Positions 1-8,600 of a DNA stretch of 36,203 bases are shown piece by piece. The notes beneath the pieces were generated by a model. The model had not been told where the DNA came from and searched no databases. It worked only from the letters and a program-made list of their open reading frames with translations. A program made the position numbers and the translations under genes. How positions within the stretch are numbered: the first letter of the stretch is position 1; every line of letters starts with the position of its first letter. The DNA is from Planctomycetota bacterium (GTDB lineage: Bacteria > Planctomycetota > Uabimicrobiia > Uabimicrobiales > JABWCH01). The stretch spans positions 1 to 36,203 of the forward strand of contig JAGVGO010000261.1 in the NCBI GenBank assembly GCA_020057085.1, read 5' to 3'.

Positions 1-92
1 AATTTAATCAAATGGACTGAGATAACCATTCTACAGTTTTTCTCAACAGTTTGCTATATTGATATTTCCATTACCACAAAATTCGGTAGAAC

Positions 93-638
93 GTGAAAAA
101 AACGGATGAAGAGTTGATCCACAATTTTCTGCAAGGAGAGCGCGAGGCTATAGGAGAATTGCTCGAAAGGTATCAACGAACGATTTATTTCCTTTGCTTG
201 AGAATGACTTCCGACCATGAAGATGCTCTAGAATTGGTGCAGAAGACATTTGTCCAGGTTATGGAAAAAGTCGTTTCTTTACAAAAAACGGCAGCCTTTA
301 AGACATGGCTATACAGGATCGCTTTAAATCTTTGCTATAACCAACTACGCGAACGCAATATATATACCCGTGCCTTAAATTCTCTTACCCCGGCTTATCC
401 CACAAAAACGTATTTCAGTGACCCTGTGGAACAAGAGGAGCAAAAAAGCATCATCCAGGATTCGCTCGAATCTCTTTCTGACAAACAGAGGACCGCCGTG
501 ATTTTACGTATCTATCACGATCTTTCTTATCAAGAAATCGGTGAAGTACTGGGATGTCAGGAAAGTACGGTGCGCTCCCATTTCCATCTCGGCCTGAAAA
601 AACTTGCAGTCAAACTTAAAAATTTTGCCAGTGAGTAG
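93..638 (+). CDS. ECF-type RNA polymerase sigma factor
   Basis: The product (181 aa) directs RNA polymerase to a specific stress regulon. Region 2 lies at about residues 20-90, with the -10-binding helix around FKTWLYRIALNLCYNQLRER. Region 4 lies at about residues 128-178 and contains the helix-turn-helix LSYQEIGEVLGCQESTVRSH. There is no region 1 or 3, and the length is typical of the RpoE/ECF family. The start is GTG; no in-frame ATG lies nearby and the ribosome site is weak. The anti-sigma gene begins 2 bp after the stop, so the pair is surely cotranscribed and probably translationally coupled. The target promoters and inducing signal cannot be read here. Confidence 0.93.
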   Translation: MKKTDEELIHNFLQGEREAIGELLERYQRTIYFLCLRMTSDHEDALELVQKTFVQVMEKVVSLQKTAAFKTWLYRIALNLCYNQLRERNIYTRALNSLTPAYPTKTYFSDPVEQEEQKSIIQDSLESLSDKQRTAVILRIYHDLSYQEIGEVLGCQESTVRSHFHLGLKKLAVKLKNFASE

Positions 639-640
639 TT

Positions 641-1468
641 ATGAAATGTGAATATGCCGAACTCTACCTCCTGGATTATTTGCAGAACCAACTAGGCTGG
701 TGGCACAGACATAAAGTGGACAAGCACCTGCAACAATGCCCTGAATGCCGGGCATGGCTGGATCGTTTTCGCTCTGTGGTTGATATTTTGCATGGCGATA
801 CCTTGCCCGAACCAGGGACTGGCACATGGCGACAAATTCGCCACCATGTAGAACAAGTGGCTACGACCATTGCTGTGCCTGGTGGACAGCGCCGCACTTT
901 CCGTCGCCCTTGGTGGCAATATGCGGCAGCCATGACGATAGTGTTGATGTCGGCCTTTTTGGGATGGTTGATTTTGCCAGGTAAGACCGTGGTGAAAGAA
1001 GGAAATTGTTCTCTATTCTGGAGTTTTTTTAATTCGGACATGTGGGACTTCTCTAATTTTTTTGATAAAATGAAGAACAAAAAATTGATGCAGATTACCC
1101 CACGCGTCGAAGAAGTAGTGCAAATCCGGCTGGAGCAAGAGCTCGATCTCGATAAACAAAACAGCTCGCGCTTGTTTTCTTTGCTGCGCACTTTTGGTTA
1201 CAAGATGAAAGAATATTATGGCCATTACTGCGTAGCCATGTCTGATTTAGCTCACGCCATGGAAAATGGCGAGCAGACCATGCTGGAAAAATGTCTCGAA
1301 GAGATACAGCAGATCCGACAAAAATGGTCTGAATCTCGCGGTCAGTTTTTGGCCAGTGTCCGTTTTCTTCTCAACCCCAAACAGTTCGCCCGATTTCTAA
1401 TGTTTACCGAACGCCTGCCGCAGGAATTGTACGCCATCTGCGCCCAGGTTTTGAAAGAACAAAGCTAA
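641..1468 (+). CDS. Membrane anti-sigma factor, zinc-finger plus Spy/CpxP-like sensor domain
   Basis: A 275-aa protein expected to hold the upstream ECF sigma factor at the inner membrane. Residues 1-45 carry the zf-HC2 anti-sigma zinc motif H29-x3-C33-x2-C36. A single membrane helix follows at about residues 91-112. The C-terminal 150 residues are charged and helical (LEQELDLDKQNSSRLFSLL near 165, LNPKQFARFLMF near 246), like the LTxxQ motifs of Spy/CpxP/CnrX periplasmic sensors. Seen: the zinc motif, the membrane helix and LTxxQ-like segments. Inferred: the outer domain senses metal or envelope stress and releases sigma. It starts 2 bp after the sigma stop with no clear ribosome site, suggesting coupling. 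Confidence 0.85.
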   Translation: MKCEYAELYLLDYLQNQLGWWHRHKVDKHLQQCPECRAWLDRFRSVVDILHGDTLPEPGTGTWRQIRHHVEQVATTIAVPGGQRRTFRRPWWQYAAAMTIVLMSAFLGWLILPGKTVVKEGNCSLFWSFFNSDMWDFSNFFDKMKNKKLMQITPRVEEVVQIRLEQELDLDKQNSSRLFSLLRTFGYKMKEYYGHYCVAMSDLAHAMENGEQTMLEKCLEEIQQIRQKWSESRGQFLASVRFLLNPKQFARFLMFTERLPQELYAICAQVLKEQS

Positions 1469-1482
1469 GTCGCGCCGTTCAT

Positions 1483-1521
1483 CAACAAAAAAAGCCTTCC
1501 CTAAGAAGGCTTTTTTTGTTG
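1483..1521. terminator. Bidirectional Rho-independent terminator
   Basis: A near-perfect hairpin: CAACAAAAAAAGCCTTC, a short CCTA loop, then GAAGGCTTTTTTTGTTG. The GC stem has an A-run on one side and a T-run on the other, so it can stop transcription from both strands. It sits exactly between the convergent anti-sigma and peptidase genes. Confidence 0.9.
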
Positions 1522-1527
1522 CATGGT

Positions 1528-3363
1528 CTACTGTGGTTGGCGGATGCGTAGCGCCGGGTCACCCAGTATATGGTAGCAGCGGAAATTGCTCAACACTTTC
1601 TCCGTGATGATACCATCGGGGCAGAACTCTCTTACCACTTGAATGCGGGCACGATAGAGAATCTGGCCAAGGCGACTGGCCGGCGCATCACAAAAACCGA
1701 ACATCTCCGGCCACACGGCTCCCAACAGCCCGCGGTTGAAGATATTGTTGATTGGATTGGTGGTGTCGCGCGTAGGAGCGATGAGCGCCACTGCGCCACG
1801 TGCAGAGAGGCGCAGAAGATGCTCGCCGAAGCTTTCATCGCCGCTCGTTACCGGCGTGCCCTCGGTTTCGCGGCGCGCGACAACTGTTTCCGCATCAAAG
1901 CGGGCAGTGGCACAATCCACGTGGAACATGAGCGGATAGCGGTTGTTGCTCAGTTTGTCCAGATCAGGTATACGAAACGCCGGATGGCCCCACCCCTGCG
2001 GGTCGCCGTGGTCGCGGTGGTTCACGATCGCAGCCCCGATATTGACGAAATCCACGATGTCTTGTGTCGTTCCCGTAAACTGAATGTCCGGCGCGACTGG
2101 CGTGTAGTTGTTGTAATATTGCGGCTGGCTGCCGGTGGTTTTGTTGTATGCCCGTTCGCAGGTATATTGTTTGGCCACGAGATAGGCGCGAAACTGCTCA
2201 CTCGTGTAGATATAGTCGCGGTCTTCGATACCATCCAAGCCGACATCCTGGAAGTAAGATGCGAGCAAGACCCGCCGGCTAGGCGTCGCTTTTTCATAAG
2301 CTATGGTTTTTTCCACGATAGCCGTTACTTGCGCCGCATCGTCTACCGGCAGCCTTCCCAGATACACATCGGGCCACCAGTCACCACTGCCGTCGAGCAG
2401 CGTGTAGTGAAAATCTGTCGCCTCGTCGTTTTTGTATTTCACCGGAATGAACTCCACATCCCCGACCAGCAACACATAGGTGAGATTAGGCTGGCGGTGG
2501 TAGTACAAACCCAGGTAGGCGTGCAGCTTGTCGGCTGAAAGAAGCGGTATCTGCATCTCGTCGCGGATTTGCTCGACGGTCTTTATTGTAACCAGCATAC
2601 CCTCCGCCGTGCGCCAGGCAACGAGCGGCTGCAATGCTTCACTGAATGCGCTCGGCGTCACGATCAGATATTCAGGCGGCGCCTCTTCTTCTGTTACCTC
2701 GGCATCGGCGCGCCAGTTGACCAACTGCCGACAGAATGCCGGATATGGCTTGCTACTTTCTAATGGCAAGTTTGTCAACATCAGCCGGATATTCACATTG
2801 TCGGCAACAAACAATTGATCGCCAGACGACTCGGCATAGAACGATTGCAAACTCACGAGGAAGATATTTTGGCCATGTATTTTGCCGAGATTCTTGACCA
2901 TGAGCGGAAACACCGGCTGCCCTGCACGGCCATGTACTCTATTGACCAGCGGGCGGATGCAGTCGTTGGTCGGTTGGCTAGAATCAAGTTCGTAGCTGCT
3001 CGCCATCGGCTCGGCTACCGGCAGATGGGCGAATTCCACTTGCGAGATGAGATAAAGTTCGTAAGCAGCCAGTTCGCCAGGCAAAGTGACTACGTAGGAA
3101 AGGATGGGTAAACGAAAACGTGCGTTCGGTGCGGCTGCTCCCGGCAGCCAGACCGCATATTTCTGTTGTTCTGCCAGCCACATTTTGTAAAAACCGGGCA
3201 GGCGCAAACAGATTTCGATTCTGTCTGGCTTGGCGGTGAATTGTGGAACTAACGATTTGGGCTGCTGGCTGCCCAAAGCCACCCATTCAGGTTGGGCATA
3301 CGCAGAGAAGCAAAACAGCAACATGATGACAGGGTAAAGAATAAAGTTGGTTGCGTGGGTCAT
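1528..3363 (-). CDS. Secreted C25-family (gingipain-like) cysteine peptidase
   Basis: A 611-aa predicted secreted protease. It has a signal peptide (hydrophobic core ILYPVIMLLFCFSAYA, residues about 8-24). The core matches peptidase C25: LIVTPSAFSEAL and VAWRTAEGM at the start, LLVGDVEFIP in the middle, catalytic His452 in NHRDHGD and Cys484 in HVDCATARFD. The 32-residue His-Cys spacing is close to that of gingipain RgpB. The closing motif CYHILGDPALRI is also typical. The start at 3363 is chosen because AAGGAG lies 6 nt upstream; an ATG 18 nt earlier would contain that site. No type IX sorting domain follows, so it is probably periplasmic or released. It shares a terminator with the sigma operon. 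Confidence 0.87.
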   Translation of the reverse strand: MTHATNFILYPVIMLLFCFSAYAQPEWVALGSQQPKSLVPQFTAKPDRIEICLRLPGFYKMWLAEQQKYAVWLPGAAAPNARFRLPILSYVVTLPGELAAYELYLISQVEFAHLPVAEPMASSYELDSSQPTNDCIRPLVNRVHGRAGQPVFPLMVKNLGKIHGQNIFLVSLQSFYAESSGDQLFVADNVNIRLMLTNLPLESSKPYPAFCRQLVNWRADAEVTEEEAPPEYLIVTPSAFSEALQPLVAWRTAEGMLVTIKTVEQIRDEMQIPLLSADKLHAYLGLYYHRQPNLTYVLLVGDVEFIPVKYKNDEATDFHYTLLDGSGDWWPDVYLGRLPVDDAAQVTAIVEKTIAYEKATPSRRVLLASYFQDVGLDGIEDRDYIYTSEQFRAYLVAKQYTCERAYNKTTGSQPQYYNNYTPVAPDIQFTGTTQDIVDFVNIGAAIVNHRDHGDPQGWGHPAFRIPDLDKLSNNRYPLMFHVDCATARFDAETVVARRETEGTPVTSGDESFGEHLLRLSARGAVALIAPTRDTTNPINNIFNRGLLGAVWPEMFGFCDAPASRLGQILYRARIQVVREFCPDGIITEKVLSNFRCYHILGDPALRIRQPQ

Positions 3364-3606
3364 GGTGTTCTCCTTTAGCAAGAGAAATTAAGATAAAAAA
3401 ATGTACTCCACGCATGCCAAAAGCAAACTCAATGCCGGTGACAGACGCTATCGCAATTATCAGAATAACAAAGAATTAAGGTTTTCGTAGCGTTCTGGTC
3501 ACGAAACTGCGTTCGACAAGAGTACATCTTTTTGTAGCATAACCGCACATTGCTGACCAGGAAGAGGGCAAGCGAATACAGCAACGACGGCGGTCGCTTC
3601 TAGCCC
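3364..3606. other. Intergenic leader of the peptidase gene
   Basis: No gene is supported. This holds the ribosome site of the minus-strand peptidase (AAGGAG) and presumably its promoter. An 8-bp inverted repeat, ATGTACTC at 3401-3408 and GAGTACAT at 3520-3527, flanked by A-run and T-run, may be the ends of a decayed insertion. Confidence 0.4.
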
Positions 3607-3801
3607 TTGGCCAAAATCTCGGCGCAACTTGTAAAGGTTATTTATTTACGGCTCCTGAGTTCTGAAAATGAGCTCGCTTCCCAATTGGCTTATGTTGCTG
3701 AAAACCCGGTTCGCCGTGGCTTGGTCTACCGGTGGCAGGACTATCGCTTTACAGGTTCACTTGGTGTTGATTTACGCGCCGTTATGGATGCTATGCTCTA
3801 A
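3607..3801 (+). pseudogene. Remnant of a Y1/REP-associated (RAYT) transposase, C-terminal end
   Basis: From about 3650 to the stop the reading frame gives LAYVAENPVRRGLVYRWQD followed by YRFTGSLGVDL. This is the conserved C-terminal signature of Y1-type REP-associated transposases (an x-NPVRxGLV...W.DY.(F/W)SGS pattern). The catalytic HUH motif and the nucleophilic tyrosine region are absent, and a stop codon lies in frame at 3601-3603, so only the last 50 or so codons survive. A REP-like palindrome sits 11 bp downstream. Confidence 0.68.
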
Positions 3802-3811
3802 CCAACCACGA

Positions 3812-3872
3812 CGCAGGCTTGAGCCGCGTTTGTCCTTTTCCTCTTCCAGGTCTCTCCCGGCTCAACCCTGCG
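3812..3872. repeat. REP-like imperfect palindrome
   Basis: CGCAGGCTTGAGCCG (3812-3826) pairs with CGGCTCAACCCTGCG (3858-3872), 14 of 15 positions, around a 31-nt loop. Its place just after a RAYT remnant fits the known RAYT/REP association, but only one copy is visible in this window. Confidence 0.5.
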
Positions 3873-4023
3873 CCTACAAGCTTTTGGCACTTTCGCTGTT
3901 TTTTCCGCCCTTTGCGAAAAATAAACTTTCGCCCGGCGTTGTGATCGTCACGGCATCCTTGGTTTTTCTGATCCTTGTTGTGCGAAAAATTTTCGTTCGT
4001 CGTTGCTGTCATGCAGTAAAAAA

Positions 4024-4052
4024 CTTGACAAAAATTAGCTTTTATGGTAGCT
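4024..4052 (+). promoter_or_regulatory. Possible sigma-70 promoter (weak -10)
   Basis: A consensus TTGACA at 4024-4029 is followed after 17 bp by TAGCTT at 4047-4052. The -35 box is perfect but the -10 box is poor. It would read into the truncated oxidoreductase and the BamD-like gene, but the MITE now lies just downstream. Confidence 0.3.
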
Positions 4053-4059
4053 TGTACGC

Positions 4060-4227
4060 AGTTTTAAGGGGCGTATCTAACACTTCGGGGGGGATAGAAA
4101 AATTATGGGTAGAGTGTAACCTCTCCCCTGGCGAGCTGGCAAGGGGAGAGGTGATAGGCTTGTACTCTTGTAGTTATTCCAAAAAGATTACTATGCCCCC
4201 TAATTATTGGATACGCCCAGTTTTAAG
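4060..4227. mobile_element. 150-bp MITE with 9-bp target site duplication
   Basis: The element spans 4069-4218. Its ends are inverted repeats: GGGCGTATC on the left and GATACGCCC on the right, with 19 of 23 terminal positions matching when the comparison continues inward into the G-run. It is flanked by a perfect 9-bp direct repeat, AGTTTTAAG, at 4060-4068 and 4219-4227, the mark of transposition. Inside, CCTCTCCCCT (4120-4129) and AGGGGAGAGG (4142-4151) form a perfect 10-bp stem. There is no coding capacity, so it needs a transposase from elsewhere. Related ends occur at 18202-18239 and from 36108. Confidence 0.88.
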
Positions 4228-4290
4228 TCGTGAGTTATCAACTCCCAGCCAGCTTTGCTCTTGTCGGCAAAGAACACGTAAGGAAATAAG

Positions 4291-4395
4291 GTGAGGTACG
4301 CAGAGACAGGGTTTGATTTAGAAGTTGATCTATTCAGAGGAAACATTGAGAGGGGCTCCTATCAACGCGACCGCTACTGTGCAATATCATCTTGA
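4291..4395 (+). pseudogene. N-terminal stump of an aldehyde:ferredoxin oxidoreductase (AOR/BamB-type) gene
   Basis: A GTG start preceded by AAGGA opens a 34-codon frame beginning MRYAETGFDLEVDLFRGNIE. This matches the conserved opening of AOR-family tungsten/molybdenum enzymes, including BamB of benzoyl-CoA reductase (pattern xYAETGxxLEVDLxxGNIEx). After NIER the sequence no longer resembles the family and stops at 4393-4395. The remaining roughly 600 codons are missing. The next gene is a BamD/HdrD-like electron carrier, which commonly follows AOR genes, so an internal deletion removed the enzyme and left its partner. The family call comes from memory of the N-terminal pattern. Confidence 0.6.
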
Positions 4396-4428
4396 CCAGT
4401 ACAAAAAAGAAAGACGAGGCTTAGAAAA

Positions 4429-5580
4429 GTGGAGACCGTTCCCCCCTTCAAAGAGATCATTGATGAAATAAAAGCCAGCGGTGGAGACGCCTTTAAAAGA
4501 TGTTTTCAATGCGGACTATGCGATGTCGTTTGTCCGTGGAACAGGGTTAGAACCTTTAGTATGCGCAAGATAGTCCAGGAGGCTATATTCGGTCTGATTG
4601 AGATAGAAAAAGAAGACATATGGCGTTGTACAACTTGTGGCAGATGCCCGCAGGAGTGCCCGAGGGACGTAAGACAGATAGATTCCGGGGTAGCCTTACG
4701 CAGGATTGCCACGAAATATCAGGTTTTTCCGTCTGCCGTCAAGCCTTTCCGCGCCGCGAACGCCAGCCTCATCGGCGAAGGTAATCCCTTGCAGGAAGAA
4801 CGGAAAAAGCGGGCGGATTGGGCAAGCGGTCTCTCTGTGAAACCGTTTACCGAAGGGATGGAGCTTTTATATTTTGTGGGCTGCTACTATAGCTATGACC
4901 CTAGACTAAAAAAGGTAGCGGTTGCCACAACCAATATCCTCAACAAAGCAGGGGTAGATTTTGGCATATTGGGTACCAGAGAGAATTGCTGTGGCGAAAG
5001 CATCCGCAAGACGGGCGGTGAGCAAATATTCAAAACCTTAGCCAGGGAAAACATCAAGGCTTTTATTGACAGTGGGGTGAAGAAAATCCTCGTTTCTTCA
5101 CCCCATTGCTACCATACCTTTAAAAACGAGTATCCCGAATTTATGGTGAATTTTGAGATCATTCATATCTCCCAGTATTTATATGAGCTTATAAATAAAG
5201 GAAAACTTAAACTCAGCGGCGAGTATGGGAAGAAAATCACTTATCACGACCCGTGTTACCTGGGGCGACATAACGGCATCTATGACGAGCCACGGGAGAT
5301 TTTAAAGAAAGTCCCCGGTTTAAAGCTGATTGAGATGCCTGATGCGCGGATAAAGAGTCTCTGTTGCGGAGGGGGCGGGGGGAGGATATGGATGGAAACA
5401 CCAAAGAGTGAAAGATTCTCTAACCTCAGATTGGAACAAGCCGTCGGGGTCGGGGCTGAGGTGTTGGTTACTGCTTGCCCATATTGCATCACCAATTTTG
5501 AGGACAGCAGATTGAACCGTGAGAATAGTGAGGCCATACAGATTAAAGACATCACAGAAATTCTCCAGGAAGTGATTTAG
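4429..5580 (+). CDS. BamD/HdrD-like Fe-S oxidoreductase with two CCG domains
   Basis: A 383-aa cytoplasmic electron-transfer protein. Two 4Fe-4S ferredoxin motifs lie at the N-terminus: C25-x2-C-x2-C-x3-CP (CFQCGLCDVVCP) and C67-x2-C-x2-C-x3-CP (CTTCGRCPQECP). Two cysteine-rich CCG domains follow: YFVGCYY/NCCGES/SPHCYHTF in the middle, and DPCYLGRHNG/SLCCGGGGG/ACPYCITNF near the end. These bind the non-cubane clusters of heterodisulfide reductase subunit D. The GTG start has GAGG 9 nt upstream. Homologues usually sit beside AOR/BamB-type enzymes and pass electrons to or from them; here only a stump of such a gene remains upstream, so its present partner is unknown. The frame itself is intact. 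Confidence 0.85.
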   Translation: METVPPFKEIIDEIKASGGDAFKRCFQCGLCDVVCPWNRVRTFSMRKIVQEAIFGLIEIEKEDIWRCTTCGRCPQECPRDVRQIDSGVALRRIATKYQVFPSAVKPFRAANASLIGEGNPLQEERKKRADWASGLSVKPFTEGMELLYFVGCYYSYDPRLKKVAVATTNILNKAGVDFGILGTRENCCGESIRKTGGEQIFKTLARENIKAFIDSGVKKILVSSPHCYHTFKNEYPEFMVNFEIIHISQYLYELINKGKLKLSGEYGKKITYHDPCYLGRHNGIYDEPREILKKVPGLKLIEMPDARIKSLCCGGGGGRIWMETPKSERFSNLRLEQAVGVGAEVLVTACPYCITNFEDSRLNRENSEAIQIKDITEILQEVI

Positions 5581-5665
5581 GAAAAGAGACTTTGCGCGAG
5601 CGAAAGTCGCGTGAAAATCGTGCGAAAATCCGCGTTTCCTAAAAACTTATTAGGGAGTGTTCGCC

Positions 5666-8600
5666 ATGGCCAGCTTGCCGCACGAACCAGCCGAAAATCA
5701 CGGCAAAGAGTCGGGAGTGAGCGGCATCAACCAGGATATCGCACGGCAGTTGCAAAGCGCCACCCTGGTGCCGCCATCCATTTTACAAGATTACCTGGCC
5801 AAATGCAGCCAGAACAAGCAGCACCTAGGTCAGAGCTTGGTTAAAGATGGCTATCTCACCGTCCAGCAACTGGCGAAAATCCTGGCGTTGGTCAAAACCA
5901 AAGAAAAAAGTACCGAATCCGCGGCTCATCCAGTCGCTCCCCAGCAGGGTCTTGCCGGAGAGATTTTAGGTGAACACGTAATTCTGGCAGAGCTTGGCCG
6001 CGGCGGTATGGGCGTTGTCTACCAAGCCAGACACCAAACCACCGGGCAAACTGTGGCATTGAAAGTGTTGCTGGGCGGAAGCCAGGCAGATAGCGGACAG
6101 GTGCGCCGTTTTCTGCGCGAAGCAGAATCCATAGCCAATCTCCATCACGACAACATCATCCCGATTTATACGATTTCGCAAGACAAAGGGTATCACTACT
6201 TCACCATGCCCTATCTCACGGGTGGTAGCTTCGAACATTTACTGAACAAAACAGATACCTCGTTCGCGGTAAAAATCGAAATTTTGTGCAAAATCGCCCG
6301 CGCGTTGTCGCACGCCCACGGCAAAAGAATAGTGCATCGTGACTTGAAGCCTGCCAACATCTTGCTGGACCAAAACGGAGAGCCATTTTTGACCGATTTT
6401 GGCCTGGCCAAAAATCTCGACAGCAATTCGCGCCTCACGCAGACCGGAAACGTGGTGGGCACACCTTTTTACATGTCTCCGGAGCAGATAAAAGCTGCCA
6501 AAAAGCTGGACCACAGAAGCGACATTTACAGCCTCGGCATCATCCTTTACCAGATTTTGACCGGGCAACTTCCGTTTGTCGCCGACACGCCGATTGAACT
6601 CTATTGCAAGATCGCCGAACAAGAGCCGCCGGCGCCGAAGTCGCTCAACTCTGCTGTATCCGGCCCATTAGCAGCGATATGTCTCAAGGCAATCGAAAAA
6701 TCTCCAGATTTTCGCTATCAAAATGCCGAAACGTTGGCGGAAGATCTGGAGCGATTTCTGCATGGGGAAAAAGTGATAGCACAAAAACTGGATGTGCGCC
6801 GTTATTTTTCCGCAGCACTCCGGCGTCACCACCTGCATCTCTTATGGGCCAGTCTGCTCGTCATTCTGCCCATGCTGGCTTTGGCCGTAGTAGATTACCA
6901 AGCCAGGTCCCGTCACAAGAGCCCACCGCCAGAGCCGCAAGCGGAAATCGCCAAGAGATATGAAGACGGCGTCGGCAAAATGAATGAACAACGCCCGGAA
7001 GAAGCGTACATCTATTTCAACAAAGCATTGCAATTTCTGTTACTCGAAAAGAAGAAGACCAAGCAAGGCGCGCCCCACAGTAAACTGGATGAGATGGAAA
7101 AACGACTTTACCTGGCCATCGCCGATGCCGCTTATCAGGCGGCCAATTATCAGGAAGCCTACCGTGTCGGCGAGCTGAGTCTGCAATATTTTTCACTGTC
7201 GTCGGCAACAGCGAGGAAGGTACGCTGGCAGATGGCTTGCGCCGCATACCATTGCCAAATTTTCGGCAAAGCGGAAGCACTCTTTGTCAGGCTGGAGCAG
7301 GAATTGACTGCAAGCGACAACTCGGCAACCGTGAGTCCGCTGTCAGGCGAAGATATTTTGCTCTACATCAGCAGCATCTACCACCAGGGTAGCATGTCTT
7401 TCGCCAATGGCTTATGGAAATCTGTCCGGCAGAAGATGGAGCGTGCTATCGAGATCTACCAGGCCAAACAATGTCGCTATGATTTTGGGCCGGCCATGTA
7501 TCTTTATTATTGCGCCAGTGCGCTGGCCGATTTTGAAGCTCCACCTACACCACAAGAGCTGACTTTGATCGCCGGCTACCTCAATACCATCCCCGCCGAC
7601 TTGTCAGCAGATATGGGCAACCTGTATCGTGAAACCAAGGCAAGATATCTGTTGTACGTTGCTCAAAGCGCAGCCGACGGGCAAAAAGAACAGGCGGCCA
7701 GAGAGGTGTTGTCGCTGGTCGAGAGCTGCCTGCAGCAGCGTTTGCGCAAAGGTAGCCTCTATTATATGCGCGGCAGAGCATACCAGTTTTTGCAGGAGTA
7801 TACCAGGGCAAAGAACGATTTTATCAGCGCGATGCTGCGTGATCCGGCCAATCTCAGCTATCTTCGGGCACAGTTGGAACTACTGGCAGAATATGCGGAA
7901 CCGTCCGATTTTCACAACTATTACGTGGATTTTCATCGCGATTCCGAAAAAGTGTTGTGGGCGAAAGTCAATCTTTTTGCCAAAGAATTCGCTCTGTTGA
8001 AAGGTTACTACATCCCGCAAAGCCTGAGTATGGCCAAAGGCATCCCGTTTTCTGAGCAGAAGTTTGCCGAATTTTACCATCTGCTGCAAGACGAATCGCT
8101 GCGGCAGATAGGCGAAGCGGCTCTGTGTAGCATGTTTCCATGGCAAAAGACGACCGGCGCATTGGACGAGAAACTGCGACAGATGACGACGCCCTCCGAT
8201 GGGCAGACTCTGCAAAAATTGATCGTGGCAATCCGTGAGGCGGACCAGCAGCGTCAGATGATTAAATTGCTGGCGACTTTGTCGCAACTGGCAGACGAGG
8301 ACAAAATTTGGGATCTCGATCATTTCAATACTCCGGAGCAATTGAACCTGCTGCAAAACCTGATAAACGACAGCAGATGCGACGTGCTGATGCGTTTTCT
8401 GGCGGCGCGGGTGCTGGTCCGTATGCCTTCTCTCGCTGTCAGGCAGCAGCTTGTCGAGCAATACCAGAAGCAGGATATATCGCTGCGGATCATTATTGCG
8501 CGCGCTCTCCAGGAAGTGGAAATTGTACACACCTTCTGGAACAAAAATTTTTTTGCAGAATTGTCCGTTTTTTTTACCCCGCAGCAAACCGGACTGTCTT

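Noticed and set aside
1570-2538. 322-codon plus-strand frame opposite the C25 peptidase
   Set aside because: It is antisense to a gene with clear catalytic motifs, has no ribosome site and shows no family features.
3401-3527. ATGTACTC/GAGTACAT pair as ends of a second MITE
   Set aside because: Only 8 bp match, no target duplication flanks them and no other copy is in the window.
3668-4294. 208-codon plus-strand frame between the peptidase and the Fe-S protein
   Set aside because: It runs through the RAYT remnant out of frame, the REP-like palindrome and the whole MITE, so it cannot be a conserved gene.
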